From: Tubulanus polymorphus
Lineage: Eukaryota; Nemertea; Palaeonemertea; Tubulaniformes; Tubulanidae
Direction of reading: 5' to 3'
NCBI RefSeq assembly: GCF_964204645.1
Contig: NC_134026.1
Span: 16,574,650 to 16,638,649 of the forward strand
DNA length: 64,000 nt
A program made the translations under genes and the position numbers. Below are positions 11,083 to 22,679 of the stretch, in pieces. The notes beneath the pieces were generated by a model. It was not told where the DNA came from. It ran no database searches and was given only the letters and a program-made list of their open reading frames with translations. Positions within the stretch are counted from its first letter, which is position 1. Each line of letters begins with the position of its first letter.

Positions 11083-11655
11083 ATGAGTGATAATAAGTGG
11101 ATAATAACTGGATTATATAATGGAGCATTACTATCAGTTGGAACTGTTGATTATTCAATGGTATTTAAAAAAAGTATTTAAAATGGGAAGTGTTAATGTT
11201 GATAGATTTGATATGATATTTTAAAATTAACATTAGCTTCTGTAATTCTAACTACTATAGGAACAGCAATTGTTAACGCTTTAGCATTTACTGGTGGTAG
11301 TTATTTATTTAGGCATATAGATAAAAATAGTTCATTAAAAGAACAAAAAAGACATAACTTAGCATTAGAGAAATACAATAAAGCAGCAGAAGAATACAGA
11401 GAAAAGAGGCAAAACTATATGGATTATATTAACAAGGAATTATATGATCAGAAGATTTCACATAGAGATTTTCAATCAGTTGATGATGCAATGAGTTTAT
11501 ATAACGCGGTAACCAATAAAGAAAAATTACATCTATACAAACCTAAATTATTAGATTATTATACCCCAGGTAAATAACAACAGAAATATGAAATAATTTG
11601 GATTTTAGGTGAAACAGTTATTGTTATATTTGTTGCATATAAATTTACTAATTAG
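11083..11655 (+). pseudogene. Conserved Polinton membrane protein (broken)
   Basis: The start lies directly after a T-run and TAAATG. The frame breaks after about 35 codons and resumes with a hydrophobic segment (T-I-G-T-A-I-V-N-A-L-A-F) near 11,245, a charged coiled region K-R-H-N-L-A-L-E-K-Y-N-K-A (about 11,350), then Y-Y-T-P-G-K, a stop near 11,575 and a second hydrophobic tail. I recall similar proteins next to capsid genes in animal Polintons; their function is not known to me. A virion or membrane role is inferred from the two hydrophobic segments. Confidence 0.5.
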
Positions 11656-11674
11656 TAATTTTTTTGTTAGATAA

Positions 11675-12109
11675 ATGGATGATAAAGTTGATAAAATTGA
11701 TATTATTCCCCATGATATGAATAAAACTAAATTAAAAATATATTTAGAAAAACAAATATTAGAATTTGAAAGTGACTTAAAGATAAAAAAGAAAAAATAT
11801 TTAAAAAGTAAAATTATATATTATCTTATTAATAGTGTTTCAGTTACAAATAGTTCTGTAATAACATTTCTAGCAATATTCTCACCTTTAACACCTTTAG
11901 CTATATCAATTGGTGTGCTAGGTTTAAGTTCAAGTGTTTTAACCGGTATAAGTTCAAAATTAAATATAAAAAGTAATAAAGAAAAAATTAAAAATAATAT
12001 AAAATAAATTAATAAATTGAAGAATACACTAGATTATATAATGAGTTTAAATGGCCATATAACAGTTGAAGAACAAGATAAATTATTAAAAGAATTAATA
12101 AATTATTAA
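11675..12109 (+). pseudogene. Small helical membrane protein of Polinton A, one in-frame stop
   Basis: The frame has 144 codons with TAA at 12,005. The first 110 residues carry a charged N-terminal helix and a hydrophobic segment (about residues 52-90, rich in S/T/L/I), followed by a lysine-rich helix. After the stop the same frame goes on with a helical tail ending E-E-Q-D-K-L-L-K-E-L. The layout matches a small Polinton protein family I recall from other invertebrate elements, of unknown function. The start has the T-run/TAAATG motif. Confidence 0.5.
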
Positions 12110-13276
12110 TTTTTCAATTATATAAATGGGGTTTCCAAAAGCTTTCCAATATAATAAATCATATAGATATTTAATTCCACCTATAAATTTTTAATAGTTT
12201 TATAACATATAAAAATGTAGTTTTACCTTCATTAATTAATTTAGAAATTTATGTTACTGAAACAAAGTTTTTCATTTCTAGAATGGAAAATATATTTAAT
12301 ACATATGAAGTTACTTTTACTCGAGGTGAATATAATATATATAAAATAAAATGATGAAATATGAAATATGAAATATTGGCAGAATCAATTACATTTTGCT
12401 GTTTATTGTGCAACAACAGGGTGTGGTATAAGTTGGAATGATCACTTGAATAATTTATATAACAATTTGTCTTATAAGGGTTTTCTGTTTCTTCACAGAA
12501 AACCCTATTGAAATTCGCGTGATTATTATTTTTTTCCCTTTTCCACATAGTTTTTGTTAAAAGTGTAAAGGCTTCCTTACCTTACCGCTGTCGCCGATAC
12601 AATCCGTATGGTGTCCTTCAGCTCACTTCAATCTCCAGATACTGCATGGGAATTTTGATAAATCCACGTTATAAAGGCACTGTCGAGCCGTAAACATCGG
12701 AAATTTGGCTCCATTCAATTAGTTGCCATGTTGTGTTTTCTTACCGATATTTCTCTCTTCTTTTCGAGGAAGAGCTATCGAATAATTCCCTCTCTTCTCC
12801 ACAATCAATTTCAAAGTCAATTTTATGAATTTATTGCTCAGCGGGTCCGAGTCCAAGAGTTTGCGAGTCCGGCGTTCGCGTGTCTGACAGGTTTACGGGC
12901 ATTTGTTTGTTACCTCTTTAATATGTTTGATTTCTTGTTATTCCGCTTATTTTATTTAAGTATATTGCTGATCAGTTCATGTAACCAAAAGCGTCAATAA
13001 ACAGACTTTGAATTGATCAAGTTTAAATCAAGGTCGTTGAGTCGCGGAAGGCTACTAGAATTACGTTCGTCTTCGTCTCAGAGAGAAAACAAACGACAGA
13101 AAAGTATCAGGTGATTATCGATAGCCTACAACGGTACACACAGTTGACAAACAGTGTTAGGCCTGTGCCGGTTGGTGCGTACTGGGACTAAATATACTGG
13201 TTGGTCAGTTGGTTCGGTTGTGAAGTGTGGAAGCTAAGATTATAAGAAAGCCTACCGGTATTTATTTGTCTATAGG

Positions 13277-13620
13277 CCTAGAAGCCAATACCATTTTAAG
13301 TACGTAGTTGTTAACCGCACGTGACTGTACGGTGATCTCCACAGGTTAACCGCGTACGTGAGGTCCCTACTAAGTTTATAATGCCATACGTGAGTTCCTA
13401 GTAGCCAATACCATTTTAAGTACGAAATTGTAATGCGTACGTGACTGTACGGTGATATCCACAGGTTAACCGTACGTGAGTTCCCTACTTACGCCGTACG
13501 TGAGTTCCTAGTAGCCAATACCATTTTAAGTACGAAATTGTAACGCGTACGTGACTGTACGGTGATATCCACAGGTTAACCGTACGTGAGTTCCCTAAAA
13601 ACGCTGTACGTGAGTTCCTA
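13277..13620. repeat. Tandem repeat, unit 110-120 bp, about three copies
   Basis: Three copies of a unit containing agccaataccattttaag, then cgtgactgtacggtgat and cacaggttaaccg, begin near 13,281, 13,401 and 13,511. The later two are nearly identical. The inverted copy of the host element at 27,400 has only one such unit, so the array grew after the copies split. Confidence 0.8.
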
Positions 13621-13715
13621 TAATCTGCAAACGCGCATGCGTAAAAGAATAGAGTTTGGGTTAGGTGAGGCTAGGCTATTTGTAAATCAAATTTCATCCA
13701 CCCACCAGTTACGTT

Positions 13716-13785
13716 CTGTGGCACAGTGGGTAAATCACTGGACTACTACTGGATTTTTTTTTCGTTTGGTTTCGAATCCCAATAT
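13716..13785 (+). repeat. tRNA-like SINE unit
   Basis: GTGGCACAGTGGGTAAATC resembles a tRNA A box, and GGTTTCGAATCCC about 40 bases later resembles a B box. A T-run lies where the anticodon arm should be. It is inside the 3.6-kb element and absent from that element's second copy. Confidence 0.45.
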
Positions 13786-14917
13786 TGCAAGTCCTAGCGT
13801 CAACGTACTCACATATAGCTTACCTGTAGAAATCACCGTACAGTCACGTACAGGTAACAACAGCGTTTTAAGTATTAAGTGAGTACGACAAGCCTACCAT
13901 GCCTATGTACTACAAACACAACTTTTTCCCTCTCGTCGGCCCTACAGTGATGTTACTATAACTGGTGCCATTATAATATGGATAGGATTTGGTCAGGACT
14001 AGCCTAAAGTCTAATTCATTCTATGTACTAATTCACTCGATAGGCCTATTTTTAAAACAATACAGTGAAATATTCACACGCAGAAAGGCTAATTGATTTG
14101 AGCCATGTGATTAAGTTTGGCCAGGCCTTCTCTGACCTGCTGACATTAATAGTCAAACCAAAACGTTCATGTGGTCACGGCTTGTATTACCATAAATCAT
14201 TGTAGGCCTGTACATTATGCTGTTCGTAGGTTTGGTATACCGATTTCTCCATTCTTGACTGATAAGTGTACGGTACAGCTGTACGCATTATATAATTGTT
14301 CCAATGGGAATAGGGCCTATTGATTGGGCTTATTATTTCCTGCTTTAGAGTACTGAAATAAACCTAATGTTCATTCAAATATCCAACATCGGTGAAAGTT
14401 TGATTAATACTGTATACATGTACTGTAGGTTTTCATGTTGTATGAATATTTTGCAGTTCAAATGGGTATGATGCTGATTCCATTGTCAAACGCATGAAGT
14501 TAGATGGTCAAGGACAGTCAACACCAAGATATCTCTCTTCGACCGATGTTGTACCATAGAAGATCTGATTCTTTCAACTCAAGGAAAGTGATTCAACACG
14601 ATCGACAACACTGGAATAGGTTTGCAGTAACTAACCGTTCATTTCATTTAGTCCTATGTACTTTTTAGCCAATTTGGATTTGATTGTAATTGAAACTCTG
14701 GAACTGTTAACAAAAGACAAGTAAGACAAGTTGAAAAAACACAAGTTATGCTTGATTCTCATGTTCAAATTTAATTCAAATTTATTTTATTACATCATAT
14801 TTACAAAGCATATCATTGGTTCATACAGTAATAAAAATTAGGGCAGAACAAATATTATTACAGAAACTCCAAAAAGGCAATGAATTTCTATGACTAAATG
14901 AACATTATTTTTAGCCC

Positions 14918-15463
14918 ACTTGGGACTTTAGTCCCAGCGGGCTATTGCGTTCACATTTCGTCCGTCGTCCGTCCGTAGACGGAAATCAGTTATTTTAGGA
15001 AGTTTTGAAGACGCTTCAATGTAATGTCTTGATATTTGGGTTACACATGTATCTACCCTAGACACATCTTCAGCTCAAAAACTGGCCCTGTCAGAATCAA
15101 GATGGCCGACTGGCAGCCATTGTTGTTCGCCAAAATCAACACTTTTTACACATTTTTGAGGGAAATTTTGAAGATGCTTTGATCAATTACCTTGATCTTT
15201 CGGATATATGTGAATGCCCCTGGGCCCATCAGCATAACAAAAATTGGGATACGGACTCAAGATGGCCGTCCTATGACCTTTTTTAGTGCCCAAAAATGTC
15301 AATTTTGGCCCGAATTCTGAGTTTGCCATTTCTCATTGCAATTTGTGATGGGTATTCTTTGAAAAGGGATGTTTTATACCTTTGATACCTGAATTGTTAG
15401 ATTGTTGAGCATTTGGAACCACTTCCCAAGTGGGCATGGTGTCCCTGGACCCCTAGTTCTAAT
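14918..15463. repeat. Dispersed repeat with gcccacttggg / caagtgggc ends
   Basis: The unit begins agcccacttgggactttag, continues with cgggctattgcgttcac and a CGTCCGTCGTCCGTCC run, and ends with caagtgggcatggtgtccc. The ends are partly inverted. I recall related repeats in marine invertebrate genomes. It lies in the block present only in copy 1 of the 3.6-kb element, so it probably came in as a later insertion. Confidence 0.5.
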
Positions 15464-17046
15464 AACTCAGATCAAGAGTGACTCTCCCGTTATTAGGAAA
15501 CACACGCAACTAGTGGAATAGGTTTGATTTACACACATGTTGCAGGTATCAATTGTTTATCACTGTAGAATTTGTAATCCATAAAAGCCAAAATCAACAT
15601 CAGCCGGAAACCCAGACCAAATCAATTCATAATTTATTGATTGAATCTACACTACGATATATGTATTTATTCAAATATTTCAATTAAAACATTAACTTCT
15701 TAAATCTAATCTATTCTAAATCATAATACGTTCTTATCTGTGAATTCACTCAATCTATCGGCTCAGCAGGTGCTTAAGATGAGTTCTTAATAGGACAGAT
15801 CCATTTTAAGGATGGTGATAATACAGTATCATGATGTTTGAATGCCAAAATAAGTGCCTGGTCAAATATATTAATATTTGTGATTGTACGTCCACGTATG
15901 TTCGGTTTCAAAGCTGAATCATATTTGACGTTTACACAGTGGTTGCATATTAGGTTCGAATCTGTCAATGCATTTTATTCTATGTATCGATATTTCAATT
16001 TACTACAATTCCCATCATTCTGAATGGCTTTACAGAAAACCCGTCATCGCTGCTTTGCAGCTATATTTCAGATTTAAAATTCATTCATACGATATTTAGA
16101 TTTCATACATACTTTCAAATTAGAATTATATTAAATGAATTAGAATGTCCTTTACCTGGATCGAAATATTTTAAAGAATTGGATAATAATATTAATCTAT
16201 CTAAGTTTTATGAAATATGTAATGAATTTAATATAAATATTAATTCCGATTTTAGAGCGCATGGTAAATTGCAAGGTATTGCTGAAGAATATGAAATAAA
16301 AAGAATTGATTATATGCATAGAATTTCAGCTTATCATATTTATAAAATCGATAATGATGATGGTTGGAATAATTTTATTATAGATAATGGTGAAGGTTTT
16401 ACAACACCTGGTATACAAAGAATAAATCAATCAATTAGAACTTATTCAATTTGTATTTTAGGTGCGCAAGTTGAAACAAGATCACCAATAGTTGGAAATG
16501 ATAGTACTTCATTTGATGCGCAGAAACAATTCAAAGTATTATTTGAAGATTCTATTCATAATGATAAAAATAGATCGATTCCAGAAAACCTTGTAAGATA
16601 TCAAAATTATTTAGATAAATCACATATTAAATTAAATTATTGTATAGGCCCTAATCTATTAATTATTTCTAATGATTTAGTATTAAAGATGGGAAATATA
16701 ATTGGTTATAATAATCTAATTAAAACTGCAACAATAAATAATTCATTTGGATAAAATGATATAAATAAAAAGATTATTACTGCTCCAAAAGTAATGGAAG
16801 GTGAAAAAAATAAAATCAATATTCAATCAACTGAAACTAAAACGAAAAATATTAAATTGGATAATGATTCTAAAATAAAAGATTACAATACATCAGAAAA
16901 TATTAAAACTGATAATATTCAACATGATATAATTAAAACTGATAATGATAATAAATCCCATGAAAATGCTAAATTAGCTTTAACTTGTATAGGAATTGTT
17001 ATAGGAGGAATATTATATTTTTTATTTTAATTTTTTTATTATGTAA

Positions 17047-18495
17047 ATGGAAATAGAAGGTGTAGAAGATTATGAAATGGGAGAAATGGAAAATAATAAT
17101 GAATGATATATTGCTGATGATTATAATGATGCAGAAACTAATATTGATAATGAAACATCATATAATAATAATTTAACAAATAATGGTTTTAATGATAATA
17201 CAATAACAACAGGCGATTTTGATAGAAGAACTAAATCGAGAATAAATACTGAAAATGTAAATCTAGATTTAGTAAGACAAGATTTAGAATATATTGAATA
17301 TATTCGTAAATTCAAACCTATATTTGAAAAATCTGGATATAATATAAATGCTAGAGGCGCTAGACTTTTAGTACCAGAATTAAAATCATTAGATGGTGAA
17401 TATTATTATCGTTTGGAAAAAGATTATTATATTGATATTTCTTATAAAATTCAAAACAAAATATTAGCAGAATCAACTTTGGAAAAATTATAACCAGATA
17501 GAATTAAAAAAATAAGTATTAATAATGAAATAGATGAAATAGAAAAAAATGTATCACAACAAAAACCCTATAAAAAGTATTTAAACAAAGAATTAACGAA
17601 TTATTTGAAACAATCGATAATAATTTAGAAACAGAAACAACTTCTGGTAAACTTAAATCAAATAAAGTTCCAATTGAAAAACTTTTACCAAATGGATTAC
17701 TTGATGCAACAGATCAAGAATTAGAAGATTTAGATATATTTTCTGATGAAGCAATTAGAGAAACTACTAGTATAAGAAATGAAGCTGATAAAATTGCACA
17801 TAATAAAAGTATAATATATCAAAAAATTATGTATTTGGAAAAAGAATTAACTAATGCAAATAAAGAAATAGAACAACTAAAGTCTGATTTAGATCATCAA
17901 GTTAATTGATGAAATAGAATATAGGCAAAAAGAATTACGTTTAGAGAAAGAAATTGATAATTTAAAAGATAATTTAGAAGTACAGAAAGGTGAAAGAGAT
18001 ATATTATTAAATGAATTAGGTAATAATTTTAAAAGATTAAAAGATGTTTTTAAAGATTTGTTGATAAAACCAGATTCTAAAATATCATTGAAAGATAGAA
18101 TAAAATTATTATTTGAATTAGAAGGAATAACAATTCTTTCAATTCTAACAGCTGTAACTATGGTATTCACGACAATAGGTTTAGCAATATCAAATGCTTT
18201 AAAATCTACACCAACTCCAAATAAACCAGATAAACCCCCGAATGATAATAATTCTATAAAAGATTAAGTTAAGGATGGTTTAAAGAAATTAGCAAAATAT
18301 TTATGGGAACTATCTAAAAAATCTGCTGCAGCACTACCCGTAGTTATTGCATCAATTGTTGGTTTTATATTGAAATCTGCTGGGAATATTCTTAACTTTG
18401 CTGCTGAACATATTATTTTATTTTTAATTACAGTTGTAAGTGCTATTATTTTTGGGTTAGTGAATATGATATCAAAAGATATCAAGAAAAAATAA
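17047..18495 (+). pseudogene. Conserved Polinton coiled-coil and membrane protein (broken)
   Basis: The gene starts at TAAATG with an acidic region. A central segment has A-R-G-A-R-L-L-V-P-E-L (about 17,350), then a long heptad-rich coiled coil (about 17,780-18,030), a block S-L-K-D-R-I-K-L-L-F-E-L-E-G-I-T, a hydrophobic segment, a proline-rich linker, K-K-S-A-A-A-L-P, and a second hydrophobic C-terminal segment. Several stops and shifts interrupt it (for example near 17,105, 17,492, 17,600, 17,908 and 18,266). The C-terminal block is repeated on the minus strand at 46,306-46,715 in Polinton B. I recall this family as common in Polintons; the role is probably structural. Confidence 0.6.
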
Positions 18496-18545
18496 TAAAA
18501 AATAAACATAATCAAAAATAAATAATTGATTTTTTTGTTAAATAA

Positions 18546-19792
18546 ATGAATGGGAGTTATATAAGTCCTTCTAAGAATTCTAGAATATCTAATGCTATTA
18601 AAGCAGAAAGATCACATCATATAATTATTCATGATCCTTCAAATATTAATCCCGATGAAACTTTATATGTTAGAATTCCTCGATTAACACAAAATACTTT
18701 TTATGTTCCAAATAGTATTTATTTATCAGCTGATATAAAAGTAACTGGTCATGATAATAATTATGTTGTTGATAATGTTGGGAGATATTTGATTAAAAAA
18801 TTAGCTGTAAAGATTGGACCAGAAACAGTTTTCTCATTAGATGATTATAATTTATTTATGCATTATAAAGATTTATGGTTAACTAAAGAAAATAGAAATA
18901 ATATGATATTTCAAGGCATTCAATCGGAAAACCATAATAAATTAAGATCGGGAGCTAATGACGCAATAGTAACTCGTGCCGCAGATAATTTGATAAAAAA
19001 GATTTATGGAAGCAAATATAAAATTCCATTAGATTTTGAATTGATAAATAATTATGCGCCTTTATATAAATACGCAATTCAAGAAGATATTATATTCGAG
19101 ATAACATTTGCTCCTGTAAATGAAATTTTATTATCTAACGTTGTTAAAGATATGGGTTATAAATTATCGAATATATGTTTAGAATATAATACAGTAACTA
19201 ATGAAATTATTGCTAATACAATTCAAACTCAATACAATCAAGGATTTTCATTATTATATGATTATATTGGTAAATTTAAAACTGTAACTATTGATGCAAA
19301 TGATGAAATAATTAATGAGAATATTAACTTCCCAAGAAGATCTATTAAAGGTATATTAATATTTTTTACCATTGCAACATATTCTAATGGTGCAATAAAG
19401 GTAGATAATTATTATAATCCTGAAATAACAAAAGTAGAAATAACTATCGAAGGAATAGCAAATAAAATATTTTGTCAAGGAATGAGAATGATAGATCAAT
19501 GGCCAGAAATTAGAAAACATTTTATGAATGAAAGAGTAAAATCATTTGAAAATTGTAATATTAATCAAATTGATTATTATACCGGCGATAAATATGCATT
19601 ATGGTTAGATTTTAGAACAACAGAGGATAATTCACTACATGGTTCTGGGAAAAACTACAAAATGCTAAGGATGGAATACAATTATTCATGAAAAAGAAAA
19701 AAGGAAGCTTAAATTTCAAAATGCACATTTATATCATATCTGACGCACAATTAAATATTATAAATTCACAATTAGATAGTATTCAATATTAG
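18546..19792 (+). pseudogene. Polinton major capsid protein (frameshifted near the C-terminus)
   Basis: Open for 381 codons from the ATG after TTTTTTTGTTAAATAA. The features match double jelly-roll major capsid proteins of Polintons: E-T-L-Y-V-R-I-P near residue 39, G-R-Y-L-I-K-K, Y-K-D-L-W, Y-K-I-P-L-D-F-E-L, N-I-C-L-E-Y, R-S-I-K-G-I-L and Y-N-P-E-I-T-K-V-E-I-T-I-E-G. After L-H-G-S-G-K a one-base loss near 19,651 moves the frame; the expected C-terminus (D-A-Q-L-N-I) is seen in the shifted frame, ending at 19,792. A second copy, on the minus strand, is at 45,084-46,282. This is the best evidence that the element can be or was virus-like. Confidence 0.85.
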
Positions 19793-19822
19793 AAATATAA
19801 AGCTAAAATTAACGATATATAA

Positions 19823-20950
19823 ATGGGTGGTAAAAAAACTCCTAATACTAAAGAACAATATTTAAGAAATTTATATTACAACCCTGAGAGTTCGGTTGCT
19901 TATTCTTCTACCAAAAATATATGGCGTCATGTAAAACAAGATAAATTAGATAAGATAATTCCACAAAATTTAGTTAAATATAAAGATATAAATGAATTCA
20001 TGTTAGAACAACCAACATATACAACACATGAAAAAATTGTTAGAAAATATAAAACTCGTAAAACTATGGTAAGTTATGTAGATCAACAGTGGCAAGGAGA
20101 TTTAATTGATATGAAAAATGTTAAGAAAGATAATGATGATTATTGGTGGTTATTGAATATAATTGATATTTTTAGTCGTTATGTATGGAGCTTCCCACTT
20201 TATAGAAAAGATTTTGTACAAACATCAAATGTTTTAAGACAATTTCTTTCGGATGATAAACAAAAACCAGAAAAATTACAATTTGATGATGGAAAAGAAT
20301 TTGATAATTCACTTGTTCATGAACTCTTAGACAATCATAATATTAAATATTTTTCAACAAAATCGGATAAAAAAGCAGCAGTTGTTGAACGATTTAATAG
20401 AACATTAAGAACAAGAATGTGGAAATAATTTACAGCAAATAATACTTTTAAATGGATTGATGTTTTACCAAAATTGATAGAAGGTTATAATAATTCTTAT
20501 CATTCTTCTATTGGAATGAAACCTATCGATGCTAGAAAACCTGAAAATGCTGAAATTGTTTGGAATAATTTATATGGAGCATTTCTTGTAGATGATTTTG
20601 GTGAACCTAAATTTAAAGTTGGTCAAAATGTTAGAATTTCTAAGTATAAAAAGATATTTGATAAAAGACACGATCGAAATTATACTAGAGAAATATATAA
20701 AATAAAAAAGGTAATAACAACAAAACCATATGTCTATAAATTAGAAGATTTAAATGGTGAAGAAGTTGATGGGTATCTTTATGAAGAAGAATTGAGTTTA
20801 ACTACTGAAAATCTAGAACAAGAATATAAAATTGAAAAAGTATTAAAAACAAAAACTGTTAAAAGAAAAAAATATTCTTTAGTAAAATGGGTTGGATGGC
20901 CAGATAAATTCAATGAATGGATATTATCAAGTAAAATTAAAAATATATTA
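19823..20950 (+). pseudogene. Polinton DDE integrase with chromodomain (one in-frame stop)
   Basis: Retrovirus-type integrase that inserts the element. Residues 1-80 form a basic N-terminal region. The catalytic core has D93 (W-Q-G-D-L-I-D), D155 (F-D-D-G-K-E-F) and E189 (V-V-E-R-F-N-R-T). TAA at 20,426 interrupts the frame, which then goes on in phase with a C-terminal SH3-like part (K-F-K-V-G-Q-N-V-R-I) and a chromodomain (Y-K-I-E-K-V-L ... Y-S-L-V-K-W-V-G-W). No stop separates it from the packaging ATPase that follows. Polinton B has a second copy at 35,557 and 40,406. Confidence 0.85.
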
Positions 20951-21559
20951 ATGAATAAGGAATTATTTATATTTGAGCCTCATAATATGTTAATTTCTGG
21001 TGTAACAAATTGTGGAAAAACTTATTTTATATTAAATTTATTAGAAACTGTTTATAAAAACTATTTTGATAATATAGTATTATTTTGTCCAACACATGAA
21101 TTTAATCAAACTTATGATAGAAATATTACTAGAAATAATAAATTTACTATATTAGATCCTAAAACAGTTAAAGAAAATTTAGATAATTGTATTAAAATAG
21201 CAATTGATATTTACAAAGGATCTAATACATTATTTATCATGGATGATTGTGCTAATTTACATGATTCAAAAGTTAGAGAAAGTGAGTTATGTTATCTAGC
21301 TTTCTCTGGGAGACATTTCGGGATAACAACATGGGTTTTAGATCAAAAATATTATTCAATTGTTAAAGACTTTAGGGAGAATATAAGATCTCTAGTTTTA
21401 TTCTACAATAAAGATAGAAAATCGATGAAAAATGCATTTGAGGAAAATGATATTATTCCACATGATTTACATAATGAATATATGGATAAATTGAAAAATA
21501 ATAAAAGATCAAAATTACTATTTAGATTACAACACCCATTTAAATATGAATTTATTTAA
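20951..21559 (+). CDS. Polinton genome-packaging ATPase (A32/FtsK-HerA type)
   Basis: About 203 residues if started at the ATG at 20,951. Walker A is S-G-V-T-N-C-G-K-T near residue 18, and Walker B is L-F-I-M-D-D-C near residue 95. A block S-G-R-H-F-G-I-T-T-W-V follows, typical of Polinton packaging ATPases, and R-E-N-I-R-S may hold the arginine finger. The protein would pump element DNA into capsids. The frame upstream is open into the integrase chromodomain, so a fusion with it is possible. It is one of the few intact genes of the element. Confidence 0.85.
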   Translation: MNKELFIFEPHNMLISGVTNCGKTYFILNLLETVYKNYFDNIVLFCPTHEFNQTYDRNITRNNKFTILDPKTVKENLDNCIKIAIDIYKGSNTLFIMDDCANLHDSKVRESELCYLAFSGRHFGITTWVLDQKYYSIVKDFRENIRSLVLFYNKDRKSMKNAFEENDIIPHDLHNEYMDKLKNNKRSKLLFRLQHPFKYEFI

Positions 21560-21846
21560 ATTCAACTAGCTTGTTAATCTATTACATATTTAGTTACATT
21601 CTGGTTGAATTCTAGTTATTGGTATTTGAAACAAAAATCAAATAAAATTCAACAATATTTTAACTAGCTTGTTAATCTAGTATATTCTTAGTTACATTCT
21701 AGTTGAATTCTAGTTATTGGTAGTTGGAACAACAATCAACTAGATTTAACAAGAAATAAATAAAAACACTAATAGTTCAACTAGTTTGTTAATCTAGTTG
21801 ATTTTTAGTTACATTCTAGTTAAATTCTAGTTGCAATATCACAACT
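21560..21846. repeat. Three imperfect direct repeats downstream of the ATPase gene
   Basis: A unit of about 95-120 bp recurs three times (near 21,562, 21,660 and 21,778). Its parts are ttcaactagcttgttaatct, then agttacattctagttgaatt and ctagtt. It is intergenic and AT-rich. Similar aactagctagt words recur in Polinton B at 34,410-34,570. The role is unknown; terminator, origin or promoter functions are all possible. Confidence 0.65.
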
Positions 21847-21866
21847 AATTTTTTTGTTATGTAAAT

Positions 21867-22668
21867 GGGAGGTGAAAAGAAAATAAAATCTAAAAATGGT
21901 GATGTTCCAATTGAAAAAACTTTAGATGATTTAGGAATAACAGAAACAAAATTAACTCCAGATGATGGTGCTTTAAATAATGTTACAACAAATAATAATT
22001 ATGAATATTATCTTTATTGTAAACATCAATTAGAAATATAAATAGCATCTGGGAAGTGTAAAAGTTTTATTAGTAAAAATTTAACTTATAATGAATTAGA
22101 TACAATGAAATCAGATGAAATTATTAAATTATTTAAGATTTATGAAACTGCGAGAATAGCTAGAATTAATGACGCGATATCAGAAAATGTAGTAAAAGGT
22201 TATAGTAAATTATGTAATTATATGCTGCCAATTCAAGATGAAAAAAGATTATATTCCGATTTAAAAAATGATTATTTAGTTATTTAGTTATATTTATCAT
22301 TTCAATTAGGTGGATTTATGACATTATTATCAACTGGAGTTATAACATTTTCGAATATTGAAAGTAAAAATTTTTCTACAATAAATGAGCTGAGAAGTCC
22401 GAAACAAAATGAATGGTCTCGGCAATTAGGAATTAAATCACAATCTAAAAAAGAAGGAATAAATAATGAAAATTTTAATAATAGTGAAAATATTGTTATT
22501 TCTACTCCTTCTGGTAATAGAATATTTGATAAATATTTATATTTTACAGTTGGATTTGTAATTTTATTCATTTTGATTGGGCGTAATTGGTATAAAAAAT
22601 CAAATGAAATTCATGATATTTATAATTCTGAAACAACTGCTATCAAAAATGAAAATCACGATAGGTAA
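21867..22668 (+). pseudogene. Polinton accessory membrane protein (gene downstream of ATPase), broken
   Basis: The start is preceded by TTTTTTTGTTATGTAAATG. The N-terminus has I-E-K-T-L-D-D-L-G, then Y-E-Y-Y-L-Y-C-K-H; a stop lies near 22,040, and the frame resumes with I-K-L-F-K-I-Y-E-T-A-R-I-A-R-I and L-P-I-Q-D-E. After another stop near 22,285 comes G-G-F-M-T-L-L-S-T-G and a C-terminal hydrophobic segment (about 22,540-22,590). A homologue lies at 34,613 in Polinton B. I recall the family in other Polintons, with no known function. Confidence 0.55.
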
Positions 22669-22679
22669 AACACAATATC

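Larger units (their letters stand above)
12477..16072. mobile_element. 3.6-kb non-autonomous element, copy 1, nested in Polinton A
   Basis: The block interrupts a Polinton gene. It starts at a hairpin with arms agggttttctgt/acagaaaaccct and ends near an acagaaaaccc motif at 16,033 and gtcatcgctgc. Much of it is repeated in inverted orientation at 26,699-28,232. No transposase is encoded. Inside are a tandem repeat (13,277-13,620), a SINE-like unit (13,716-13,785) and an extra block of about 1.06 kb (14,700-15,760) that the second copy lacks. The exact ends and target duplication are not certain. Confidence 0.65.
12126..17030 (+). pseudogene. Conserved Polinton protein with C-terminal anchor, split by an insertion
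   Basis: The 5' part (12,126-12,476) starts M-G-F-P-K-A-F-Q-Y-N after TAAATG and, through frameshifts, reaches F-A-V-Y-C-A-T-T-G-C-G. A 3.6-kb element is then inserted. The gene resumes near 16,073 with F-R-F-H-T-Y-F and stays open to a TAA at 16,752. The same frame then continues to 17,030 and ends in a hydrophobic anchor (about 20 residues, C-I-G-I-V-I-G-G-I-L). Together these parts resemble one Polinton structural family I recall from other animals. The function is unknown; a virion membrane-linked role is inferred from the anchor. Confidence 0.55.

Noticed and set aside
12728-13000. Hydrophobic ORF of 90 codons in the 3.6-kb element
   Set aside because: Not conserved in frame in the inverted copy; no motif.
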